A stretch of DNA of 64,000 nucleotides from Pseudomonas sp. QS1027. GTDB lineage: Bacteria > Pseudomonadota > Gammaproteobacteria > Pseudomonadales > Pseudomonadaceae. Numbering within the stretch: position 1 is the stretch's first letter; each line of letters starts with the position of its first letter. A model generated the notes under the pieces. That model was not told the origin of the DNA and made no database searches. It saw only the letters and a list, made by a program, of their open reading frames with translations. A program made the position numbers and the translations under genes. Below, piece by piece: positions 36,847 through 44,409 of this stretch. The stretch lies in assembly GCF_002814235.1 (NCBI RefSeq), contig NZ_PHSU01000036.1:1-64000 (forward strand). Direction: 5' to 3'.

Positions 36847-37227
36847 TCAGGACTGCTGGAACGGCGCGAAGTCCACACCGGTACCGGCCGGGCGTACGTC
36901 CTTGAGGAAGGAGTCCTTGTCGGCACTCAGCTCCAGGCTCAGGGTAGGGCGGCGTTTGCCGGCGTTGCGCACCACCAGGCCTTCCATCTTCTCGCGCAGG
37001 AACGCCGTCGTCACCTTCAGGTGCAACAACTGGTCGGTGCTCGGGGTATGCAGCAACAGATGCACCCATTCGTACTGGCCGATCGCCAGGCGGGCCACCG
37101 GGATATCGAACCACCAGATGTTCTTGTTGCGGTTCAATTCGGTGAAGTGACAGTTGTTGAGGCCCAGCACCGCGCCGCCCAGTTCCTGGTTGCGGCGGGC
37201 GATGGCCTGCTTTTTATCGAGTTTCAT
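36847..37227 (-). CDS. Conserved hypothetical protein (PA3298-like position)
   Basis: 126 residues from ATG 37227, with AGGA 6 bases upstream. It starts MKLDKKQAIARRNQELGG and contains a conserved-looking NIWWFDIPVARLAIGQYEWVH segment at about 35-55. No membrane segment, signal peptide or catalytic motif. It is convergent with fadD1, as is the unknown gene next to fadD1 in other pseudomonads. No function can be assigned. Confidence 0.8.
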   Translation of the reverse strand: MKLDKKQAIARRNQELGGAVLGLNNCHFTELNRNKNIWWFDIPVARLAIGQYEWVHLLLHTPSTDQLLHLKVTTAFLREKMEGLVVRNAGKRRPTLSLELSADKDSFLKDVRPAGTGVDFAPFQQS

Positions 37228-37437
37228 GACTTTCCTACCGTTATCGATCTTCAGCGCCAGAGCCTGAATCTGGTGCGCATTCTCGGGGGTTGGCGGGCAA
37301 ACATAAAGCCAAACCTGAATTCTTCGATAAAAAGCGCGTGTAAACATCGCCTGAAAAAAAATGAAACTCCGCGCGCAGGCCCCGGGTCAACCTTATGTCG
37401 AGACATGACACCCGCATTTCTTACTTGGAGAAATATC

Positions 37438-37629
37438 ATGAGCAGCACCAGCGATAAAATCAAAGGCACGGCGAACGAAGCGGTGGGTAACGTCAAGCAA
37501 GCCGTCGGCAAGGCCACCGGCAACAACCAGATGCGCGCCGAAGGCAAGGTCCAGGAGCTCAAGGGCGATGCCCAGAAGGCTGTCGGCAAAACCAAGGACG
37601 CCATCAAGAAAGGTGTCGATCGAGCCTGA
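37438..37629 (+). CDS. CsbD-family stress protein
   Basis: 63-residue hydrophilic protein, MSSTSDKIKGTANEAVGNVK then repeated KxxGNxxxxAEGKxQExKGxAQ units, the CsbD pattern. In Bacillus and enterics such proteins belong to general stress regulons; RpoS control is likely here but no promoter is proven. TTGGAG precedes the ATG at 37438. The long frame around it is an artefact. Confidence 0.92.
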   Translation: MSSTSDKIKGTANEAVGNVKQAVGKATGNNQMRAEGKVQELKGDAQKAVGKTKDAIKKGVDRA

Positions 37630-37650
37630 CCCTTCGGGGTACGGACCCAG

Positions 37651-37674
37651 CGGCCATCCCAGGATGGCCGTTTT
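37651..37674 (+). terminator. Intrinsic terminator after csbD-like gene
   Basis: CGGCCATC paired with GATGGCCG around a 4-base loop, then T4. Confidence 0.75.
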
Positions 37675-37816
37675 CGCGTGGCGACTACACTGCTTAAGAT
37701 CGAGAAATGTTTTGAGGGTCGCCAACCGCCTTGCTTTGGGTTAGAAAGAGCTGTGCTGGAGCCCCCTTTTGAGTCGCCTTGACTCGCTACCTTTATTTGC
37801 GGCGAAAGGAGACGCT

Positions 37817-38761
37817 ATGATTTTCCCTGAGTTGCGCGACCTGCCCCTGCATCGCGTGATGATGCGCACGGTCACTGAGTTCGTCGCCGACGAAATGTCG
37901 ACCTATGCCTCGGCACTGGCCTACCAGATGCTGTTTTCGTTGTTTCCCTTCCTGTTGTTCCTGATCGCCCTGATCGGTTTCCTGCACCTGCCGGACTTCT
38001 TCACCTGGCTGCGCATGCAGTCGGAACTGGTATTGCCGCCCCAGGCGCTGGACCAGGTCAACCCGGTGATCGACCAGTTGCAGCAATCCAAGGGCGGCCT
38101 GCTCTCGGTGGGTATCGTCATTGCCCTGTGGACCGCCTCGGCCGGCGTGCGGCTGATGATGAGCGCGATGAACGCTGCCTACGACGTGGTCGAGGGCCGG
38201 CCGATCTGGAAGCGCTTCCCGCTGTCGATCTTCTACACCGTCGGCATCGCCGTGATGCTGCTGGCCGCCGCCGCGCTGATGGTGCTCGGGCCGCAGGTGA
38301 TGAGCTGGGTGGCGGGGCAGATCGGCATGCAGGAGTACGTCGTCACGCTCTGGACCTGGCTGCGCTGGCCGGTGGTCGTCGTGCTGCTGATGTTCGCCGT
38401 GGCCCTGATGTACTACGTGATGCCGGACGTGAAGCAGAAATTCCGCTTTATCACTCCCGGCTCGGTACTCGCGGTGGTGGTCTGGATCGTCGCGTCCCTG
38501 GGCTTCGGCTATTACGTGAAAACCTTCGCCGACTACAACGCAATGTATGGCAGTATCGGGGCGATCATCGTCCTGCTGCTGTACTTCTATATTTCCGCGG
38601 CGGTCCTGTTGCTCGGGGCTGAAATGAATGCGGTGATCGAACACATGTCGTCCGAAGGCAAGAATCCTGGCGAAAAGGACTTCCACGAGCATGACGACAC
38701 CATGCCTATCTCCGGATTGGGGCGGGACCACTCCCTCAAGCCGACTATTGACGAAACCTGA
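37817..38761 (+). CDS. YihY/BrkB-family inner membrane protein
   Basis: 314 residues from ATG 37817 (AGGAG 6 bases upstream). About six membrane helices: YASALAYQMLFSLFPFLLFLIALIGF at about 32-57 is the family hallmark, then GIVIALWTASAGVRLMMSAMN, FYTVGIAVMLLAAAALMVLG, WPVVVVLLMFAVALMYYVMPD, a helix near 225-240 and SIGAIIVLLLYFYISAAVLLLGAEMNA. Once annotated as RNase BN, now of unknown, possibly envelope or transport, function. It lies 2 bp before def. Confidence 0.9.
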   Translation: MIFPELRDLPLHRVMMRTVTEFVADEMSTYASALAYQMLFSLFPFLLFLIALIGFLHLPDFFTWLRMQSELVLPPQALDQVNPVIDQLQQSKGGLLSVGIVIALWTASAGVRLMMSAMNAAYDVVEGRPIWKRFPLSIFYTVGIAVMLLAAAALMVLGPQVMSWVAGQIGMQEYVVTLWTWLRWPVVVVLLMFAVALMYYVMPDVKQKFRFITPGSVLAVVVWIVASLGFGYYVKTFADYNAMYGSIGAIIVLLLYFYISAAVLLLGAEMNAVIEHMSSEGKNPGEKDFHEHDDTMPISGLGRDHSLKPTIDET

Positions 38762-38763
38762 TC

Positions 38764-39303
38764 ATGATTCGTGAAATCCTGAAAATGGGCGATGAGCGCC
38801 TGCTACGCATCGCCCCGCCGGTGCCGGCGGAACTGTTCAACAGCAAGGCGTTGTGGGAGCTGATCGACGATATGTTCCAGACCATGGAGCACGTCGGTGG
38901 CGTCGGCCTGGCCGCGCCGCAGATCGGCGTCGACCTGCAACTGGTGATCTTCGGTTTCGAGCACAGCGAGCGTTATCCGGATGCCGAGGCGGTGCCGCAG
39001 ACCATCCTGATCAACCCGCTGATCACGCCCCTGGGGCCGGAGCTGGAAGAAGGCTTTGAAGGTTGCCTTTCGGTGCCGGGGCTGCGGGGGGCGGTGGACC
39101 GCTACTCGCGTATCCGCTACGAAGGCTTCACACCCAACGGCGAACCGCTGGTGCGGGTCGCCGAGGGTTTCCACGCCCGGGTGGTGCAACACGAGTGCGA
39201 CCACCTGATCGGCCGCCTGTACCCGTCGCGGATCAGCGACTTCAGTAAATTCGGTTTCACCGAAGTGCTGTTCCCCGACCTGGACCCGACGGCGGACGAC
39301 TGA
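38764..39303 (+). CDS. def: Peptide deformylase
   Basis: Removes the N-formyl group from nascent proteins. 179 residues with all three motifs: GVGLAAPQIG at 46-55, EGCLSVPG at 99-106 (metal ligand Cys101) and QHECDHL at 142-148 (metal ligands His143 and His147, catalytic Glu144). The sequence and its place away from fmt mark it as the secondary Pseudomonas deformylase. Coupled to the yihY-like gene by a 2-bp gap. Confidence 0.95.
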   Translation: MIREILKMGDERLLRIAPPVPAELFNSKALWELIDDMFQTMEHVGGVGLAAPQIGVDLQLVIFGFEHSERYPDAEAVPQTILINPLITPLGPELEEGFEGCLSVPGLRGAVDRYSRIRYEGFTPNGEPLVRVAEGFHARVVQHECDHLIGRLYPSRISDFSKFGFTEVLFPDLDPTADD

Positions 39304-39325
39304 TCGTCCGCGCCTCCAGCGTCTT

Positions 39326-40162
<837 letters not shown>

Positions 40163-40221
40163 GATCATCCTGGTCAAAACGAGTGTGTGCTCGAGGCTAG
40201 CACGGGCAAATGCGCCACCGA

Positions 40222-40668
40222 TCACACATTTTGCACAGTCGACCTCACCAACGGTTCTATACCCAGGGCGATCATCGGCTTGCTGCGCGAGTAGCGCGCC
40301 AGGCGCTCCGCCAGTGGCTGCGGCAGGGCCGGGTCACTGTGGAAGCCCTGGCGTTCATAGAACCCGCGCAGGTCGGGATGGCAAAACAGCCAGACCGGGC
40401 CGTTGCAGCCGCCGAGGGCCTCTTGCACCAACTGCGCGGCGATGCCCTGGCCGCGCTGTGGCGGGGCGACGAACAGCCCGGTAAGCCAATGTCCCTGGGC
40501 AACCGGTGTCAGCGAGAGACCGCCGATGATCTCTCCTTGCCGGGCTACCCACAGTTGCCCGTCGCTGGCCGAACGCATCGGCGAGTTGTGCGCGCGGTAG
40601 AACTTGTTCAGCAATGGCCGCAGCGTTTCCGGCAGCTGTGCGTAGTCGGGATCGGGCATCGAATTCAT
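40222..40668 (-). CDS. GNAT-family N-acetyltransferase
   Basis: 148 residues from ATG 40668; another ATG three codons on is possible and no good ribosome site decides it. GNAT core: GQLWVARQGEIIGGLSLTP, then HWLTGLFVAPPQRGQGIAAQLVQEAL with the acetyl-CoA loop Q-R-G-Q-G-I, VWLFCHPDLRGFYERQGF. Substrate unknown. Confidence 0.85.
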   Translation of the reverse strand: MNSMPDPDYAQLPETLRPLLNKFYRAHNSPMRSASDGQLWVARQGEIIGGLSLTPVAQGHWLTGLFVAPPQRGQGIAAQLVQEALGGCNGPVWLFCHPDLRGFYERQGFHSDPALPQPLAERLARYSRSKPMIALGIEPLVRSTVQNV

Positions 40669-40757
40669 CGCTGGAGGAGGCTGGCGCGGGATTATAAGAG
40701 AGCTGAAGTGCTCGGATGGGTGTATACCTGAGTCTACATCCATCTGGAGTGCGCATC

Positions 40758-40868
40758 ATGAGCAAGGGCATGGATTCAAAGAAAGCCGCGAAGAAGAAAC
40801 CCGCCAAGAGTGCCGACGAAAAGCGTGCGGCGAAGAAGGCCAAGAAGGTGGATGTGTTCGGTCACTGA
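40758..40868 (+). CDS. Very small lysine-rich protein (36 aa)
   Basis: MSKGMDSKKAAKKKPAKSAD then EKRAAKKAKKVDVFGH: 15 of 36 residues are Lys or Arg, with an Ala-Lys repeat like histone H1/AlgP tails. Its ATG is preceded by GGAG about 10 bases upstream. Codon use is normal for the region. It sits between the divergent GNAT gene and the ECF-type element. Possible nucleic-acid or RNA binder (inference). Confidence 0.6.
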   Translation: MSKGMDSKKAAKKKPAKSADEKRAAKKAKKVDVFGH

Positions 40869-40869
40869 G

Positions 40870-40925
40870 GGTTCTAAGGATATAACCAATCGATCTGCAA
40901 GATTTGTCGTCGGTAATTCACATCA
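40870..40925 (+). promoter_or_regulatory. Shared ECF-type promoter element, copy 1
   Basis: Blocks GGTTCTAAGG (40870), ATAACCAA (40882), TCTGCAAG (40894) and CACATCA (40919) recur with identical spacing at 44313-44368. It lies 51 bp before the desaturase start. Probably the promoter used by the FecI-type sigma factor encoded at 42839. Confidence 0.7.
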
Positions 40926-40976
40926 AGGGATAAAGCCGGGGTTTATCCATCGGCTGAACCTGTGTGAAGCCGAACG

Positions 40977-41918
40977 ATGCCCAATTACCTCGATGTTGCC
41001 CAACGCGAAGAAATCCTGCAGTTGCAGCAAACCTTCACCGGTCGTACCGAATGGCCGACCTGGCTATTGCTGATCGGTGTCTATTCAAGCTGGTTCGCCG
41101 TGCTGCTGGCCAGCCCCTGGCTGGGCCTGTGGCCGAGCACCTTGTTGCTGATTCCCATCGTCACCTTGTGGATGTCGGTGCAGCACGAATTGCTGCATGG
41201 TCATCCGACCCGTTTCGTCTGGCTGAACAAGCTGATGGGTTATGCGCCGCTCGCCGTCTGGTATCCCTACACCCTCTATCGTGACAGCCACCTGTTGCAT
41301 CACCGCGACGAGGACCTGACCTTGCCCGGTGTCGACCCGGAAAGCCGCTATTTCAGCCAGCAGGACTGGCCGAACCGTTCAGCCTTGGCCCGTGGTCTGC
41401 ACCGTTTGAACAAGACGGTCCCGGGGCGCCTGCTGTTGGGGGCGCCGCTGTCCTTGTTCGGTCTGCTCAGGGAGGAAGTCCAGCGCCTGCGCCGTGGCGA
41501 CCGCCAGGCTTGGCTGATGTGGCTGACCCACGGCACGCTGACCCTGTTGACGCTGGCGTTCATCGCCCGTTACAGCGTGATCCCGGTCTGGCATTACCTG
41601 CTGCTGATCAGCGTTCCGGCGCTGTCGCTGGGGGCGCTGCGGTCTTTCTATGAACACCGCCCGAGTGCCTTGCCGGAGCAACGCACGGTGCTCAACGAAG
41701 CGGGCTGGCCCTGGCGCTGGCTGTTCCTCAATCTGAACCTGCACCTGGTGCACCATGACCTGCCGAAACTGCCCTGGTATTTCCTGCCACGGGTCTATCG
41801 TGCGCGGCGTGACGCCTGGTTGGCGCGTAGCGGTGGCTACCTGGTAAAAGGCTATGGCGAACTGGCGCGGCGGCATGCGCTGCAAGTTGTCGATAGCCCA
41901 CAGCATCCGTTTGCCTGA
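40977..41918 (+). CDS. Membrane fatty acid desaturase/hydroxylase-type di-iron protein
   Basis: 313 residues with paired hydrophobic segments at about 27-65, 80-95 and 185-215. Histidine boxes of the desaturase superfamily: HELLHGH near 64-70, HLLHHRDED near 103-111, and a third LHLVHHDLPKLPWYF near 257-271. It should bind two irons and oxidise a lipid-like or alkyl substrate with O2. It follows the shared ECF element and overlaps no other gene; the PhnD-like gene starts 9 bp after it, so the pair forms an operon. Substrate unknown. Confidence 0.82.
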   Translation: MPNYLDVAQREEILQLQQTFTGRTEWPTWLLLIGVYSSWFAVLLASPWLGLWPSTLLLIPIVTLWMSVQHELLHGHPTRFVWLNKLMGYAPLAVWYPYTLYRDSHLLHHRDEDLTLPGVDPESRYFSQQDWPNRSALARGLHRLNKTVPGRLLLGAPLSLFGLLREEVQRLRRGDRQAWLMWLTHGTLTLLTLAFIARYSVIPVWHYLLLISVPALSLGALRSFYEHRPSALPEQRTVLNEAGWPWRWLFLNLNLHLVHHDLPKLPWYFLPRVYRARRDAWLARSGGYLVKGYGELARRHALQVVDSPQHPFA

Positions 41919-41927
41919 GGAACGTTC

Positions 41928-42719
41928 ATGACTCACCGTTATGCAGAATTGTTGATGTATGTGGCGCCGCGGGAAGTGCGGGAGGCCAACGAACGCTGGA
42001 TCGAGCGGATTGTGGAAAAGCTCGGCGTGCACCGTGGTTCTGCCCAGGATCTGGACTTGATGCAGCTCTGGCTATCCCCACAACTGCTGTTCACCCAGAC
42101 CTGCGGTTATCCGCTGATGAGCCTGTTGCGCGGTCAGGTCAAGGTGGTCGGGCGTCCGCGTTATGAGCTGGAGCATGCCTCGGGCGGTGATCATTGCAGC
42201 CTGTTGCTGAGCCGTGAAAGCGAAGGCCGGCGTACGCTGGAAGACTTCTACGACAGCCGGGGCGTGATCAACGACGAAGGCTCCAATAGCGGGATGAACC
42301 TGCTGCGACATGCACTGGCGCCCCTGCAGCGGGACGGTCGGTTCTTCTCCAGTGTCGGGCAGAGTGGTGCTCACCGCGAAAGCCTGCGCTGGTTGCGCGA
42401 GGATCTCGCCGACCTGGCGGCGGTGGACAGCGTGACCTTTGCCTACCTGGCGCGCTTTGCGCCCCATGAGGTGGCCGGGTTGAGAGTGGTGGCGCGCAGT
42501 GCCTTGAGCCCGTGCCTGCCTTACATCACCCATGCCGGGTCGAGCGTCGATGAGATCGAGCGCATTCGCGCGGCGATGAACCAGGCCTTGCACGAGCTTC
42601 CCGATGTTGCGGCCACCCTGGGTTTGAGCGAGATATTGCCGGCGAGCGAGGCGGATTATCAGGTCTTGCTGGATTATCGGGATCAGGCCCAGGCGCTGGG
42701 ATTGGCGTTAATTCATTAA
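41928..42719 (+). CDS. PhnD/SsuA/transferrin-type substrate-binding protein without signal peptide
   Basis: 263 residues. The binding-protein fold is suggested by WLSPQLLFTQTCGYPLMSLL, SRESEGRRTLEDFYDSRGVINDEGSNSGMNLLRHAL near 96-130, FFSSVGQSGAHRESLRWL and VDSVTFAYLARFAP. These match periplasmic phosphonate/phosphite-type binding proteins, yet the N-terminus MTHRYAELLMYVAPREVREA has no signal peptide and no lipobox. It may therefore act in the cytoplasm or be exported as a partner. Co-transcribed with the desaturase. No ABC permease or ATPase is nearby. Confidence 0.78.
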   Translation: MTHRYAELLMYVAPREVREANERWIERIVEKLGVHRGSAQDLDLMQLWLSPQLLFTQTCGYPLMSLLRGQVKVVGRPRYELEHASGGDHCSLLLSRESEGRRTLEDFYDSRGVINDEGSNSGMNLLRHALAPLQRDGRFFSSVGQSGAHRESLRWLREDLADLAAVDSVTFAYLARFAPHEVAGLRVVARSALSPCLPYITHAGSSVDEIERIRAAMNQALHELPDVAATLGLSEILPASEADYQVLLDYRDQAQALGLALIH

Positions 42720-42838
42720 ATAACTAAGGGGTATATAAAAATAGTTTTTAAATATTATTAAAGAATAAGCCGTGTTGGTAGGATCCCTGCCACCGGACCA
42801 CCGGACATACAGCGCATCCCTCTTGAACTGGAGCCACT

Positions 42839-43348
42839 ATGTCCGGCGCCGACACACCTCACAGCGATTACGTGGGCGGATTGTTCCGTAGTCATTACCC
42901 ATGGCTGTGCGCCCGTTTGCGCCGCCACCTGGATTCCAGCGCCAGCGCCGAAGACATCGCCGCCGACACCTTCGTCCAGTTGCTGATGGCCCCCGACGCC
43001 GTGCCGATCCGCCAGCCGCGCGCGCTGCTGACCACCATTGCCCAGCGCCTGATGTACCAGCTCTGGCGCCGCCGCGACCTGGAACGCGCCTACCTCGATG
43101 CCCTGCAACAGGCCCCCGACGCTGACGTGCCGTCGCCCGAAGACCTGGCCCAGATGCTCGAAGCCCTGGAAAACATCGACTGCCTGCTCGACGGCCTGCC
43201 GGACAAGGTCAAGGCCACCTTCCTGCTGTCCCAGGTCAACGGCCTGACCTATCCCGAGATCGCCGCCGAACTGGGCATTTCCCAACGCTCGGTCAGCGAC
43301 TATATGGCCCGGGCCATCAGCCGCTGCCTGCGCGCGAGGGGCGACTGA
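42839..43348 (+). CDS. ECF sigma factor, FecI type
   Basis: 169-residue extracytoplasmic-function sigma factor. Region 2 at about 12-75 (LFRSHYPWLCARLRRHLDSS, SAEDIAADTFVQLL, RALLTTIAQRLMYQLWRRR), region 4 from about 105 (LPDKVKATFLLSQVNGLTYPEIAAELGISQRSVSDYMARAI). Together with the FecR gene 1 bp downstream and a TonB receptor with an STN domain, it forms a cell-surface signalling cassette. The two matched 56-bp elements are its likely promoters. Its own AT-rich promoter (42720-42790) may be Fur controlled, but no clean box is visible. Confidence 0.93.
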   Translation: MSGADTPHSDYVGGLFRSHYPWLCARLRRHLDSSASAEDIAADTFVQLLMAPDAVPIRQPRALLTTIAQRLMYQLWRRRDLERAYLDALQQAPDADVPSPEDLAQMLEALENIDCLLDGLPDKVKATFLLSQVNGLTYPEIAAELGISQRSVSDYMARAISRCLRARGD

Positions 43349-43349
43349 C

Positions 43350-44306
43350 ATGAACCGCGAGCCGAAAGATCCGCTGATCGAGGAAGTCACCCGCTGGATC
43401 GTCCTGCTGCATTCCGGTCACGCCAGCGAGGCCGACCAGCGCGCCTACCGGCATTGGCGCAGCCAGGACCCGCGTCGCGAACAGCTCTGCAGTCAACTGG
43501 AAACCCGCCTCGGGGTGTTCCGCATTCCCATTGCCCAGGGCGTCGATGCGCAACTGCTGCAACGCACCCTGAGCGCGTCGCCCAACCGCCGCAAAGTCTT
43601 GCAGGGCGCCCTGGTCGGCGCCGGGGTGATCCTCGGTGTCGGTCTTCTGGCCCATGGCGGCGGCCTGCCGCTGGCTGAACTGAGCGCCGACTTGCGCACC
43701 GGCACCGCCGAGCGCCGCAGCCTGGAACTGCCGGATGGCAGCCGCTTGCAGCTCAATGCGCAAAGTGCCGCCGATATCGATTTCAGCCCCCGGCAGCGGC
43801 AACTCCGTCTGTTGGACGGCGAACTGCTGGCTCAGGTCGCCAATGATGCGGCCCGGCCGTTTGTCGTGCAGACCGCCCAGGCGCGAGTGCACGCCTATGG
43901 CAATCGCTTGCAGGTGCGCGAAAGGGCCGGCAGCGGCCATGTCGTCGCGCTCAGCGGCGCGCTGGAAATCCACGGACCCGCCGGTGAATACCTGCAATTG
44001 CCGAGCGGCCACGAGGTGTCCTACGACCGCTATCAATTCGGCCCGATCCTGCCCAGTCGCATGGATGCCACGGCTTGGGTCGACGGACTGCTGGAAGTGC
44101 GCGATGCCGCCCTGGCCGAGGTGATCGAGGCCTTGCGTCCCTATCGTCCGGGGGTACTGCGCCTGGACCCGGCCATCGCGCAACTGCGCGTCAGCGGCCT
44201 GTTCCGGCTGGACAACCCGCAGCAGGTCCTCGACACCCTGGCCCGCACCTTGCCGATTCGCATCGCCCGGCACACCGAACTGTGGGTGACCTTGAGCCCG
44301 GCCTAG
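43350..44306 (+). CDS. FecR-type anti-sigma regulator
   Basis: 318 residues. N-terminal cytoplasmic DUF4880-like part (TRWIVLLHSGHASEADQRAYRHW at 15-37), a single membrane helix near 83-105 (VLQGALVGAGVILGVGLLAH), then the periplasmic FecR domain (LRTGTAERRSLELPDGSRLQLN near 115-136, GELLAQVANDAARPFVVQTA) and a C-terminal STN-like piece. It relays occupancy of the TonB receptor to the sigma factor. It starts 1 bp after the fecI-type stop. Confidence 0.93.
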   Translation: MNREPKDPLIEEVTRWIVLLHSGHASEADQRAYRHWRSQDPRREQLCSQLETRLGVFRIPIAQGVDAQLLQRTLSASPNRRKVLQGALVGAGVILGVGLLAHGGGLPLAELSADLRTGTAERRSLELPDGSRLQLNAQSAADIDFSPRQRQLRLLDGELLAQVANDAARPFVVQTAQARVHAYGNRLQVRERAGSGHVVALSGALEIHGPAGEYLQLPSGHEVSYDRYQFGPILPSRMDATAWVDGLLEVRDAALAEVIEALRPYRPGVLRLDPAIAQLRVSGLFRLDNPQQVLDTLARTLPIRIARHTELWVTLSPA

Positions 44307-44312
44307 GCGGTT

Positions 44313-44368
44313 GGTTCTAAGGCCATAACCAAAGGGTCTGCAAGTTTTTCCTTGGCCATTGCACATCA
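44313..44368 (+). promoter_or_regulatory. Shared ECF-type promoter element, copy 2
   Basis: GGTTCTAAGG (44313), ATAACCAA (44325), TCTGCAAG (44337), CACATCA (44362), with the same spacing as copy 1. It ends 41 bp before the receptor ATG. Confidence 0.7.
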
Positions 44369-44409
44369 CTCCCGTAAGCGCTGCCGAGGGAGCAGCGCTG
44401 TTCGATTCC

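Noticed and set aside
36814..37437. N-terminal extension of the CsbD frame to 271 aa
   Set aside because: It is antisense to the 36847 gene and crosses the fadD1 hairpin; the normal 63-aa CsbD starts at 37438.
42724..42738. Weak similarity to the shared ECF element (CTAAGG then TATA) before the sigma factor gene
   Set aside because: Only the first block matches and spacing is not kept; too weak to claim autoregulation.
42735..42775. Possible Fur box in the AT-rich sigma factor promoter
   Set aside because: AT-rich text without a clear GATAATGATAATCATTATC-type match.
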